Both the position numbers and the translations under genes were made by a program. A stretch of 60,522 bases of DNA from an uncultured Litorivicinus sp. (GTDB lineage Bacteria > Pseudomonadota > Gammaproteobacteria > Pseudomonadales > Litorivicinaceae): the NCBI GenBank assembly GCA_902541775.1, contig CACBSE010000005.1, forward strand, positions 1 to 60,522, in the 5' to 3' direction. This document shows, one piece after another, positions 26,692 to 35,164 of this stretch. Position 1 is the stretch's first letter; every line of letters begins with the position of its first letter. The notes below the pieces were generated by a model. It saw nothing but the letters and a program-made list of their open reading frames with translations. It had not been told where the DNA came from and did not search any database.

Positions 26692-26823
26692 GCGTTCACA
26701 GCTGTGAACGCTCCGACTGACATGATTGACCAGTTAGGTGGTTGGAGTCTTCAGAATGTTGATCAAGGCAATGGGGATGGATATGAGACAGCCCAACTAG
26801 GAAAAATACTCAACACCATTTAA
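26692..26823 (+). pseudogene. Integrase relic 2 (extreme C-terminus)
   Basis: The 43-codon frame reads NAPTDMIDQLGGWSLQNVDQGNGDGYETAQLGKILNTI and stop. It matches the last part of phage-type integrases (PSDMIDQxGGWSxxSVGQGYGDGYxLxxLxxxL) and is similar to relic 1 at 26133-26190. The active-site Tyr position reads Asn (QGNGDG), so it could not be functional even if complete. Confidence 0.65.
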
Positions 26824-27330
26824 GAATCTGCTACCACCATCAGAGTCTGAGTAGTTTTATGTAGACTTATGAGGCACTTAGGTGTGCTTAAAGGTGACCT
26901 AATGGTATCCCGAACAGCTATTGATAACTTGATACGACACCATAAGCCACTCACATCTACGTAAAATCAAAGACTTACACATCATCAGTTCATCTACAAC
27001 GGCACCGTTTTGTCTACTCATTTGTCTTCTGTCCAAACTGCTCGATCCCTAGCCTACTGTCCTAGGCAAGGTGGGCTGTTTAGATCCATCGGGAGGCGCT
27101 GGGCAGGCTTAAAAGTGTTCGTGGTAACTGCTGAGGCATTTAAAAGAGTTAGTCTGGTCTGCTATGGGTGTGTACCAGTCGTTTGTTAAACGCTGATATC
27201 CGACATTCAATTTAGGCGTTTACACGCTAGATAGCGTCTCTTATATCTCCATCAGCCATAATAAGTTATCGTAGTCCATGGCTGTGCCTTTATCTCCATG
27301 GGCTGACGCTCTGTATTTAGAGGATTATCT
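26824..27330. other. Intergenic, no gene seen
   Basis: About 500 bases without a supportable gene. A 31-codon open tract near 26869 (ATGAGGCACTTAGG start) is too short to call. This region is likely residue of earlier insertions at the tRNA. Confidence 0.3.
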
Positions 27331-27936
27331 ATGAAAATGTCGAATAATATATTGTCAGTGGTCGGGGCTTCATTAGTGGCTGGTTTTTTAACTACGCATG
27401 TAAATGCGGATGAAGCCACTGTCTGGACAAAGATTCAATCCAATCCTGACACTGCAGTATTTGCTGGATATGCGAACGAATTGGGGCTGGCTGAAGCTCT
27501 CAATACGCAAAATCTCATTATCCCATGGACTTTATTTGTACCGAATAATGGTGCGTTTGCTAAGTTACCTCCACAAATCAAGAGTAAGCTTGCCAATGAT
27601 GATCAGTTTAAAAGAAAAATCATAACGTCCCATATGGTATTGGGTGCGTCAGTTTCTGCCGACGGTATGGGTGCTGGTGATGCGCTTACGACCCTAAGTG
27701 GCGACAGTCTTGACTTGATCAAGAAAGATAATCTTTACATTAAGGATGTGGTAGTCACTACAAAAGATCTTGTGGGTTCCAATGGCGTGGTACATCTAGT
27801 TGAGTGCGTGATGTTTGTCCAACCAAGTGTCGACGACGATAGATTAACAGCCTCCCAGAAGGCGCAGTTTGAGCAAACTGCTTGTTGTTTGGCGGAGAGC
27901 CTGGGCGATCTGCACCATCAAGCCCTGCTGAAGTGA
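27331..27936 (+). CDS. Exported fasciclin (FAS1) domain protein
   Basis: A 201-aa secreted protein. The signal peptide (MSNNILSVVGASLVAGFLTTHVNA) is followed by one FAS1 domain. The conserved H1 block is TLFVPNNGAFAKLP, and the H2 block is GSNGVVHLVECVMF. FAS1 proteins mediate adhesion or matrix contacts. Here the tail carries a CC pair (FEQTACCLAESLG). GAGG precedes the ATG. It stands alone, with long non-coding stretches on both sides (27937-28330 shows only a weak inverted repeat AGGAGCT/AGCTCCT near 28030). Confidence 0.82.
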   Translation: MKMSNNILSVVGASLVAGFLTTHVNADEATVWTKIQSNPDTAVFAGYANELGLAEALNTQNLIIPWTLFVPNNGAFAKLPPQIKSKLANDDQFKRKIITSHMVLGASVSADGMGAGDALTTLSGDSLDLIKKDNLYIKDVVVTTKDLVGSNGVVHLVECVMFVQPSVDDDRLTASQKAQFEQTACCLAESLGDLHHQALLK

Positions 27937-28330
27937 TATTGATCTAACCCTCTTATTAAATCCGAAGGCGTGTGCTGAGTCGGGCTTTGTTGCACGCCAG
28001 TGCTAAACAGTTCCTAAACTTTTTAAAATAGGAGCTACTGCACGGAGCTCCTTAATCTTTCCCGTTACCCACAAGAGCTTGGGAGATTTGCTATGCATAA
28101 AACAGAGCAGGCCTAAGAACCGACACCAGTTCATTATATTCCCGCAATACACATCATTCTTGAATCTAGATACAGGGACATCAGAGCTATTGAGTTAGAT
28201 AAAAGCTCTCAGTACCGACTGTTATGATATTTCAGTAGTAAGAGTTTAAAGCCTTTTGCAGCCCTTAATATCCAGAAATAAATATCTGTAATTAGAGGCT
28301 GATAACGCACACCCAAAGTCACACTCTTTA

Positions 28331-28609
28331 TTAGGAAAATACAAACATAATAATTCCAAAAATCAAAAGGAGACAAAGGAAAATCAATCCTAACCTAGAC
28401 TGAGAGGTCAATTGAGCTTGGAGTTCTCGGATCATAGTAAGATGAATTTGATTTAATTGTTTTTCATCTTCTACTCTCTTTTTTAACTCCGCGATTTCCC
28501 TATCTTTAACTTCAGCTGATTTCTTAAGATCCTCGACAGCCTTGTCACTATCGCTAGAGGCATCATTTTGCTCGGCCAATGCTAATCCCTCACTTCCTAA
28601 ATATTGCAC
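28331..28609 (-). CDS. Small coiled-coil protein with C-terminal membrane anchor
   Basis: The 92-aa product begins MQYLGSEGLALAEQNDASS, continues with a long charged coiled coil (KKSAEVKDREIAELKKRVEDEKQ), and ends in one hydrophobic helix (LGLIFLCLLLIFGIIMFVFS), a tail-anchored layout. No family is recognised. Confidence 0.5.
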   Translation of the reverse strand: MQYLGSEGLALAEQNDASSDSDKAVEDLKKSAEVKDREIAELKKRVEDEKQLNQIHLTMIRELQAQLTSQSRLGLIFLCLLLIFGIIMFVFS

Positions 28610-28733
28610 CCACGAGAATTGGTTGGAGCTCTATCGTTGTTTTACAAACCTCAATAATTACCATAAATACTTTCTAGCCTGGTTGGTCGATGTCCATTTT
28701 CGCATGTTGATAAATGACTGATCGTTCATAAAG

Positions 28734-29036
28734 TCAGTAGCCACCGCCCCCTCCATCATTCTGATTTCTCTCTCTTTCAAGGGCTTGTGCTTTTTGATGT
28801 TCTATACGATTAGCATCGAGGATGTCTGGTGTCGCGCATTGTGCCGCGTTGCGTTTTTTGAGCTCTGCGAGGATGTTTCGATTGCCAAAACTAACGCTGG
28901 TGGGCGAAGTCACTCTCTCACAGAGCGTTGCCGTCGACGTCTTGAGGATCTCTTCCGGGGTCAGACTGCATCCAACGAATGCGAAAGATAGTGTCGCGAG
29001 CACGCTCAATGACAGAGTTCGGGGGAAGCGGTGCAT
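28734..29036 (-). CDS. Small lipoprotein of unknown function
   Basis: A 100-aa product beginning MHRFPRTLSLSVLATLSFAFVGCS, a lipoprotein signal with lipobox FVGC. The mature part has LCERVTSPTSVSFGNRNILAELKKRNAAQC and a glycine-rich end (NDGGGGGY). I chose the ATG at 29036 since GGAG lies nine bases upstream and the lipobox fits; the frame stays open further upstream without a good start. No assigned function. Confidence 0.6.
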   Translation of the reverse strand: MHRFPRTLSLSVLATLSFAFVGCSLTPEEILKTSTATLCERVTSPTSVSFGNRNILAELKKRNAAQCATPDILDANRIEHQKAQALERERNQNDGGGGGY

Positions 29037-29228
29037 CTTGATCTCCGTTTTCGTCAGCCAGATAGAGTTTGCTACGAGCCTGCTGGTTTTCCAGTCTCCG
29101 GCAAACGTCGCACTCATCAAAACAATAAGGGCCGCGATCCAAATCCCAACTCCGTGTTCGAACAAATAAAGAATTCAGTTTATTGAGATTGATCCGATAA
29201 ATTAATCAAGCATTATGAGGAAATATTT

Positions 29229-29666
29229 GTGCGTAGGTTAGTGATTATCATCTCGATACTTCTGATCGCTGGATGCTCAGCCATTGATGTATCTCAAAAG
29301 CAGCAGCCAATCGAAATACTCGAGACTAATCCAACAAACTACAGTAGCGCCTACAATCAATACATCGCCATCGCGACCTATTTTGGACAACAGGCTGATG
29401 TGCCCTACATCGCAAGATTTCGTGCGAAAGAAGGCCTTCCGAGCGATTTCAAAAAATCATTTGCCTCCTTATCGAATCTTAGTACCTCAGCGGTCTTCGC
29501 CTATTTCGAGAAATACCCCGAATTTGTCGTGGGAATGCAGGCTTATCTCAACGCAATTATCCGTGGTGGATACATCTCTCACGATACCGGCAAACGGTTA
29601 CTTCGCAACGCCCTCCAAGGATCCATCAAAAGCCTCAAGACCACACCCTTACCCACTTTGAATTAG
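29229..29666 (+). CDS. Lipoprotein of unknown function, 145 aa
   Basis: A GTG start preceded by GAGG. The signal MRRLVIIISILLIAGCSA has lipobox IAGC. The mature part (SAYNQYIAIATYFGQQADVPYIARFRAKEG, FAYFEKYPEFVVGMQAYL, GGYISHDTGKRLLRNAL) is mostly helical. No family recognised. It lies between other small exported-protein genes in the decayed zone. Confidence 0.6.
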   Translation: MRRLVIIISILLIAGCSAIDVSQKQQPIEILETNPTNYSSAYNQYIAIATYFGQQADVPYIARFRAKEGLPSDFKKSFASLSNLSTSAVFAYFEKYPEFVVGMQAYLNAIIRGGYISHDTGKRLLRNALQGSIKSLKTTPLPTLN

Positions 29667-29716
29667 CTAACGAGTCTGACTTACCGCGCAGTCACTGAGC
29701 TTAGGCGAGATCCACA

Positions 29717-30039
29717 TTGGCATACATACTCGCATCTTTATCTGCATCGCGGATCACGAACGACTTTCGCGCCAGTGCTGATCGATCTTTAACCACACAG
29801 GAGATAAAGCAATATTTCTTCGAGGACTACTTCTGCCAGCTTATCTCAGCCCCAGCATTTGTCGAAACCCAAATGACCGCTCGAGAACAGGCTCACATGG
29901 AAAGGCTACCCGTTGGTTTAAGAATTTTATTGAGACAATACCCGAGAAACAGGCAGCCACGTTGGAACGTCGTAACTATTGTTTCAAACTGCCCGAGGAA
30001 CAACGTCAAACGGAGTGTCACAAAAGCCAAAGTCGATAA
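29717..30039 (+). pseudogene. Probable frameshifted gene of unknown function
   Basis: The first frame reads SLTTQEIKQYFFEDYFCQLISAPAFVETQMTAREQAHMER and then turns into low-quality basic sequence. From about 29895 another frame gives HGKATRWFKNFIETIPEKQ and ATLERRNYCFKLPEEQRQTECHK before a stop at 30037. The two parts together look like one protein split by a frameshift. No family is recognised. Confidence 0.35.
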
Positions 30040-30087
30040 ACCTGAAAAACCGCCGTTGCGAAGAATCAAGCCACACTCTTGGCCTTG

Positions 30088-30317
30088 TTAAACCCGCCCC
30101 AGCATACCAATGATTCCCGCGATCGCACAGAAAAACTGCAGCAATAAAATGCCGAGAAGACCCCCAAGTAGGCCCATAATCCGATTGAGCATGCAGAGAT
30201 TAGCAATAGGGCGAATCCTGAAAACTCCAGGCCCGTATTGGATGCGACAAGTAACGAATACACGATTGCCGTGAGGACGCTAAACCATTCAAGCAATTGA
30301 GTCACCGTTATTTTCAT
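30088..30317 (-). pseudogene. Frameshifted small membrane protein, PnuC-like
   Basis: The frame begins MKITVTQLLEWFSVLTAIVYSLLVA, continues NTGLEFSGFALLLISACSIGLWAYLG, and then loses hydrophobicity. In the next frame the sequence continues LGGLLGILLLQFFCAIAGIIGMLGRV and stop. Together they make a three-helix protein like the small PnuC-related proteins of about 75 aa seen in marine bacteria. The shift is close to the G run near 30166. Confidence 0.5.
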
Positions 30318-30496
30318 GACAAACCTGTGACAAAAACATGGCACATTAGACCCAGTGGACTGATTACTGCAACCGATGGTAGGCGGAAAAAAACCTCACA
30401 GAAGCCCTAAAGACGAATCAATCACGCATTAAAAAAACGTGACTCAAGTACTGAGACATATATTCATCGTCAATTACAAGATACTTCAATCACGCC

Positions 30497-31057
30497 TTAG
30501 CGCTGCACCACCCGGAAGCTAAATTCTTTGTGGACCTTAGCTCGTTTCTGCTGCTTTAGCAGGCCCATCGACAACCCATAGACTCCAGCGCACTTAGTTC
30601 CTGGATGTGGGTCGAAAGCTAGTCGGCTTTGTAAGTCTGCAAATAAAAGACTTATCAACATTGCACCTGGATCAAGCCGTTCATAAATTTCAACGAACTG
30701 GCCGGTACCCGGCTGGAATTCAAATTCGAGCTCACACTCTAAAACGTGCTCGGGTTCGCGCACCACAATGGTGTTCTGACCTATGGTAAGAGGCAAATAC
30801 CGCGCGCCGCCAGCCTTGAAGAAGGCAACTGAAGCACCATTTATAAGCACTTCAGCATCTTGGTTCTCCCAGAGTTTGAAACCACTGGTTCTGAAGACGA
30901 GCAGAGAATGTTTACTACCGTGAGGAAGAACAGCATTCATCGAGGTGGTACTGACCTGATTCTTGGAGTAGCCAGATTTGACGGGCTCAAAGGCGCATCC
31001 GGTACCAAAAACGAGAATGAGTAATGTTGTTAGCCAACTAACGTAGGCAATACGCAT
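30497..31057 (-). CDS. Lipoprotein of unknown function, possibly DUF2846-like
   Basis: A 186-aa product with signal MRIAYVSWLTTLLILVFGTGC (lipobox GTGC). The mature domain (SLLVFRTSGFKLWENQDAEVLINGASVAFFKAGGARYLPLTIGQNTIVV) resembles the DUF2846 layout, where a short beta-rich domain displays an 'R...V.ING..V......G' pattern, but the match is not strong. The start at 31057 is five codons into a longer frame. The region 31058-31404 upstream is non-coding apart from the palindrome at 31237. Confidence 0.55.
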   Translation of the reverse strand: MRIAYVSWLTTLLILVFGTGCAFEPVKSGYSKNQVSTTSMNAVLPHGSKHSLLVFRTSGFKLWENQDAEVLINGASVAFFKAGGARYLPLTIGQNTIVVREPEHVLECELEFEFQPGTGQFVEIYERLDPGAMLISLLFADLQSRLAFDPHPGTKCAGVYGLSMGLLKQQKRAKVHKEFSFRVVQR

Positions 31058-31236
31058 CAAAACGTGTTCCAAAAATCAACCTAAAACAGAGATTTACATG
31101 AACTTCTTCAGAACACAAATGTTTTTTTAGGAAAAGCGACGGATTTCCAAATGATTTTTCATATTGATCGACACCTGACAGCCACTAAATCCGAGTGAGC
31201 AGTCGTCGTGATTTTAAAAAACACAATACGTGACCT

Positions 31237-31257
31237 TGACTCAAACGCTTTGAGTCA
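31237..31257 (+). promoter_or_regulatory. Perfect 9-bp-arm palindrome upstream of copA
   Basis: TGACTCAAA-CGC-TTTGAGTCA is a perfect inverted repeat 148 bases before the copper ATPase start. It does not match the classic CueR operator (ACCTTCC...GGAAGGT), so the regulator is unknown. TTGACT at its left edge could be a -35 box. Confidence 0.4.
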
Positions 31258-31404
31258 TTGCGCGATGGTCGCATGACAGTCAAGTGCTATTATGGCATCA
31301 GCCAACACGGCCTGCTTCAGATTTAGTGGCAACTTCGTCACAATCGACCATCGGATCCAGAGCGAGGCTCGTTGAACCATTAACCGAGGCGCAAGAACAC
31401 CGTC

Positions 31405-33717
31405 ATGCATCACTACGTACTTCAAATCAAAGGGATGACCTGTGGAGGTTGCGCGGCCTCGGTCCAGCGGAAACTCGAGACACGTTCCGAGATTGACAGC
31501 TGTGTAGTGAATTTTGCCACCGAATCAGCACGAATCGAATGTCACAAGACGCTTCACCCAAAGCAACTCATCGATTGGATCCGTCGCATTGGTTTCAGTG
31601 TGAAAACCCAACATCAGATATTCAGAGGGTGCAGCGATAAATTCAATGACAACGATCTGAGATCTTTATTAGAAAGTGATCCCCATGTGATTGGTTTTCA
31701 GCTCAATCCACAGCTTCAACGTCTTGATTTCACCACCCTGCCTGACGTGAATATGAGTGCCTTGAATCAGGCGCTCAAAGAACGTGGTTACGTTGAAGTC
31801 ACAACACAGGATCGTCATCCGCCAACTGACGATCCAAACGATGATCGCGGTGTTTGGATATCCGCCTGCCTGGCTGCACCGCTCGTCATACAAATGATCG
31901 CGATGTGGCTTGGTTGGAACTGGCATCTACCAGTTGGTCTCGAATGGGCACTTGCGACCCCCATTCAGCTCTATTTCGGACGTCGGTTTTACCAAGGGAC
32001 TCTGGCCGCGCTGAAACGCGGTGAGGCAAATATGGATACCTTGGTTGCACTCGGAACTTCAGTGGCCTACAGCTACAGTCTCTATCAATGGGTAACGCTC
32101 GGATCGGAGGCAACCGGTCATCTCTACTTCGAAGCATCAGCAGTTGTCATTACACTGGTTTTGCTTGGCAAGACGATCGAAAATCGAGCCAAACAAAGTG
32201 CGCGCTCTGCCGTATCTTCACTCTTCGCACTGCGGCCGAAAACAGTCACCTGCTTGCGACAGGGAAAGGAAGTTGAACTTACTCTCGATGAGATCGTCTC
32301 CGGAGACGTACTGGTTTTCCGTGCAGGTGAGCGAATCGGGGCAGATGGTGTTGTGATCAAGGGTGAGGCGGATATCGACGCCTCAGCTATGACTGGAGAA
32401 TCACTCCCTGAATATCGGACAACAGGAGATTCCGTGATTTCAGGGACACTGCTTGTAAACGGAACCATCCGCGTAAGCGCTGAGCGGGTTGGCGAGGCTT
32501 CGACCGTATCGCAGGTCGCCGAACTCGTAAAAAATGCGCAGATGGGAAAAGCAACAATCCAAAGGTTGGTTGATCGTATCAGCCGAGTGTTTGTGCCCGT
32601 GGTTCTCCTTCTATCAGCTGTCACGTTCATCGGCTGGGTGACCTTTGGGACAGAGATCGACTACGCCATCGGCGCCGCAATTAGTGTTTTAGTGATCGCC
32701 TGCCCCTGCGCACTAGGCCTGGCAACTCCAACGGCCCTGGTCGCGGGCACCGGACTGATCGCAACCAAGGGGATCCTGATCAAAGACATTGAGACGCTTG
32801 AGTCACTTCCGGAGGTCGAAGTCGTTGCATTCGATAAAACGGGAACACTCACCCAGGGTGAACCCAAAGTGAAACACATCCAATCCCTCGATGTGCATCC
32901 TGAGAAATTCATCCAACACCTCGTTCAGGTTGCACGCGAATCGACTCATCCACTCGCTCAATCCATTGTTCGAAGTCTCGATAATTCATCGATTCCCGCC
33001 GTTATCGTAGAGGAGGCCGTCACATCGCCAGGCAGGGGAATATCAGCGATGATAGACGGCATCACCTATCGCCTTGGTCAGCTTAATTTTGTAACTGACG
33101 ACGCAACTGATGTCGCAATAATGGGTCAATCCACCACCAGCTATTTAAGTCAGAACGGGAAGGTACTTGGCCATGTTGAATTCTTAGACACAACTCGTGC
33201 CGAGGCAAAATTGGTCGTCAATGCGCTCAAATTAGACAACAAACGCACCATCATACTCACAGGCGATAATGAACAAATTGCCAACGCGCTCGGTAGCGAA
33301 CTTGCGGTCGATCAGGTCCACTCCAGACTGACTCCAAACCAGAAGATTGACGTCATTGGATCCTATCAATCACGAGGACAACGAATCGCCATGGTTGGTG
33401 ACGGAACCAACGATGGGCCCGCACTGGCGCGAGCAGATGTTGGAATCGCGATGGGGAGCGGGAGTGAGATTGCACTCAAGTCAGCGCCGGTTGTGCTCAT
33501 GCGGCCCGATCTTCGACTTATTCCAAAGGCGATTCACTATGCACGAAAAACTCGTCAAGTCATCCGACAAAACTTATTTTGGGCATTTGGTTACAACGTT
33601 CTCTGTATTCCGCTTGCCATGTCCGGGCTTCTGACACCATCCATCGCTGGTGCGGCAATGGCTCTTTCGTCAGTCAGTGTGGTGGTCAATGCACTTCGAC
33701 TGAAATATTCTGCCTAA
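31405..33717 (+). CDS. copA: Copper-transporting P1B-type ATPase (CopA-like)
   Basis: A 770-aa heavy-metal pump in the inner membrane. The first metal-binding domain has GMTCGGCAAS. A second HMA-like region (residues about 75-135) has lost its cysteines. The pump core shows MTGES (actuator), the ion-binding CPC in VIACPCALGLATPTAL, phosphorylation site DKTGTLTQGE, the HP pair in ESTHPLAQS, LTGDN, and the hinge GDGTNDGPALARADVGIAMG. The CPC with MALSSVSVVVNALRL at the last helix indicates Cu(I) export. The ribosome binding site is weak. No cueR or other copper gene is adjacent; a palindrome lies at 31237-31257. Confidence 0.94.
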   Translation: MHHYVLQIKGMTCGGCAASVQRKLETRSEIDSCVVNFATESARIECHKTLHPKQLIDWIRRIGFSVKTQHQIFRGCSDKFNDNDLRSLLESDPHVIGFQLNPQLQRLDFTTLPDVNMSALNQALKERGYVEVTTQDRHPPTDDPNDDRGVWISACLAAPLVIQMIAMWLGWNWHLPVGLEWALATPIQLYFGRRFYQGTLAALKRGEANMDTLVALGTSVAYSYSLYQWVTLGSEATGHLYFEASAVVITLVLLGKTIENRAKQSARSAVSSLFALRPKTVTCLRQGKEVELTLDEIVSGDVLVFRAGERIGADGVVIKGEADIDASAMTGESLPEYRTTGDSVISGTLLVNGTIRVSAERVGEASTVSQVAELVKNAQMGKATIQRLVDRISRVFVPVVLLLSAVTFIGWVTFGTEIDYAIGAAISVLVIACPCALGLATPTALVAGTGLIATKGILIKDIETLESLPEVEVVAFDKTGTLTQGEPKVKHIQSLDVHPEKFIQHLVQVARESTHPLAQSIVRSLDNSSIPAVIVEEAVTSPGRGISAMIDGITYRLGQLNFVTDDATDVAIMGQSTTSYLSQNGKVLGHVEFLDTTRAEAKLVVNALKLDNKRTIILTGDNEQIANALGSELAVDQVHSRLTPNQKIDVIGSYQSRGQRIAMVGDGTNDGPALARADVGIAMGSGSEIALKSAPVVLMRPDLRLIPKAIHYARKTRQVIRQNLFWAFGYNVLCIPLAMSGLLTPSIAGAAMALSSVSVVVNALRLKYSA

Positions 33718-34067
33718 TCGAAGCTCCGAAAGGTGCTTGCAGTCGTCACGATGCCGGTGATCATTAAAACGCCACCGATTGGAGTGATCGCCCCCAAGAG
33801 CGGGGTATCAAACAAAACCAACAGGTATAACGAGCCCGAAAATACCAAAAGACCGACAACCACCAATCGATATACCCAATCCGAGGTTTGAAACGACGTC
33901 CGGGCAATTGCAAGTAGGAAAAGACTGATCCACACATGGTAGCGATCCGCAGTGTCCCAAGTTTCAAGCCGCTCAGGTGTGACCGAAGCTTGAAGGCCAT
34001 GGGCTCCAAACGCACCGAAAATAATGGCTGTCGCCAATAGCCATAGTCCAGTCTTCATGTAAGCCAT
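33714..34067 (-). CDS. DUF423 family membrane protein
   Basis: A 117-aa product with four membrane helices and the family motif FGAFGAHGL after the first helix. The run HVWISLFLLAIARTS and the C-terminal ITPIGGVLMITGIV also fit DUF423 (YgdD-like). Function unknown. The end overlaps the end of copA by four bases, and the start overlaps the stop of the next upstream membrane-protein gene. Confidence 0.87.
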   Translation of the reverse strand: MAYMKTGLWLLATAIIFGAFGAHGLQASVTPERLETWDTADRYHVWISLFLLAIARTSFQTSDWVYRLVVVGLLVFSGSLYLLVLFDTPLLGAITPIGGVLMITGIVTTASTFRSFD

Positions 34068-34309
34068 TCAAAGACACCCCAAATCAACCCACCGAGCAAC
34101 ACTACGATCAGGCCGGCAATAATCAGCATGGTTTGCAACCAGTCTTTGATCATTGCTTCGATTAATTCACGCGTCGTTTGTGTGCCAAATGCGATCCAAC
34201 TGACCACCAGTGAAATCGGAAAGAATGCGAGAACCAGCATCGAAATACCGGCAAATTCATAGAATTGCATCGCTAAAAAACGGTTTTGGCGGGGGAACTC
34301 TTGTGTCAT
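34055..34309 (-). CDS. Small two-helix membrane protein of unknown function
   Basis: 84 aa from MTQEFPRQNRFLAMQFYEFAG. Two hydrophobic segments (ISMLVLAFFPISLVVSWIAFG and MLIIAGLIVVLLGGLIWGVF) flank a short amphipathic loop. The stop overlaps the DUF423 start. Translation of the longer upstream frame (to 34402) would run into the rhomboid gene, so the internal ATG is preferred. No family recognised. Confidence 0.55.
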   Translation of the reverse strand: MTQEFPRQNRFLAMQFYEFAGISMLVLAFFPISLVVSWIAFGTQTTRELIEAMIKDWLQTMLIIAGLIVVLLGGLIWGVFEWLT

Positions 34310-34373
34310 GGTGATAGTGTGCCATGTCTTGCCGGTAACGTCTGTCGCAACTAGTCTATCCGATGGATAGACT

Positions 34374-35033
34374 TTAATTGGAAGGTAACCGGTAGCGATC
34401 AATAAACCATGGCATCAAAAAATAACCCGCCACGAAGCCACCAAGATGTGCCTGCCATGCAATCTGGCCTCCCATAAAAACGTGCAGTAAGACGTGAATC
34501 ACAATCAGGCTGATGATCACTGACGCTATTGAACGGCCCGGACGTCCGAGTCTTTTCAGTTCAGCGCGCGATACTTGTAACCAAAATCCAATTAAACTGA
34601 AAACCACGCCGGATGCGCCGATCATGGGAGCAGACGTTGATTCTAGTAATCCAAACATCACGCCACTGCTGATCGCCCCAACCAACATGGTCAGAAGCGT
34701 CAAACGTAAGCCAAAATACACAGCCAGCGTTTTCCCCAAGGCAATAAAAATCACCGTATTCATAAGTACATGAATCGTACCAGCATGCAAAAATGCATGG
34801 GTGATCAACATGGCATAAGACTGACCAAGAAATAGCGCCTGATCCACGGTGCCCGGTGGAAACAGAAAGTCCCAAAAGGCACCATATGAAATCATCAAAC
34901 TTCGCAGATCCAATACACCGAACCATCCTCGATCGGACAACTGTGCCAAGCCCTCCAAGAACAGCATCAAACCGGTGAGCCACCACAGTGTATTTGGCGT
35001 CTTTGGACCTCCAAAGACGGAAACTATCTGCAT
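34374..35033 (-). CDS. Rhomboid family intramembrane serine protease
   Basis: A 219-aa polytopic membrane protein. The catalytic dyad is present: Ser in MIGASGVVFSLIG and His in WQAHLGGFVAGYF. The oxyanion-hole motif reads HVLMNTVIFIALG (HxxxN). Rhomboids cleave transmembrane substrates within the bilayer; the substrate is unknown. The ATG at 35033 is used (a TTG precedes it). It stands 65 bases from the next small membrane gene on the same strand. Confidence 0.9.
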   Translation of the reverse strand: MQIVSVFGGPKTPNTLWWLTGLMLFLEGLAQLSDRGWFGVLDLRSLMISYGAFWDFLFPPGTVDQALFLGQSYAMLITHAFLHAGTIHVLMNTVIFIALGKTLAVYFGLRLTLLTMLVGAISSGVMFGLLESTSAPMIGASGVVFSLIGFWLQVSRAELKRLGRPGRSIASVIISLIVIHVLLHVFMGGQIAWQAHLGGFVAGYFLMPWFIDRYRLPSN

Positions 35034-35164
35034 CAAACTTATCCCATCAGTCAGGGTTGAGGATACCTCGACTGTGAGATCGGGTCGAGTGATCGCATGT
35101 CAGTATCAAATCTTGCTATCCTGCTTCCCTCACATGTGATTATCGACAGGATTCTAGGCATTCT

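Noticed and set aside
26869-26964. 31-codon open tract starting with ATG after integrase relic 2
   Set aside because: Too short, no family pattern, in a zone of decayed sequence.
27980-28005. GGGCTTTGTTGCAC sequence resembling an insertion-sequence end
   Set aside because: No matching second end, transposase or target duplication was seen.
28029-28053. Inverted repeat AGGAGCT/AGCTCCT
   Set aside because: Not followed by a T run and too far from the FAS1 gene end to be called a terminator.
31284-31496. Open frame overlapping the copA start on the same strand
   Set aside because: It lies in another frame of copA's HMA domain and has no ribosome binding site or recognisable protein pattern.
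32124-32630. Long minus-strand open frame inside copA
   Set aside because: Shadow of the ATPase coding sequence, with Ser/Thr-rich low-information translation.
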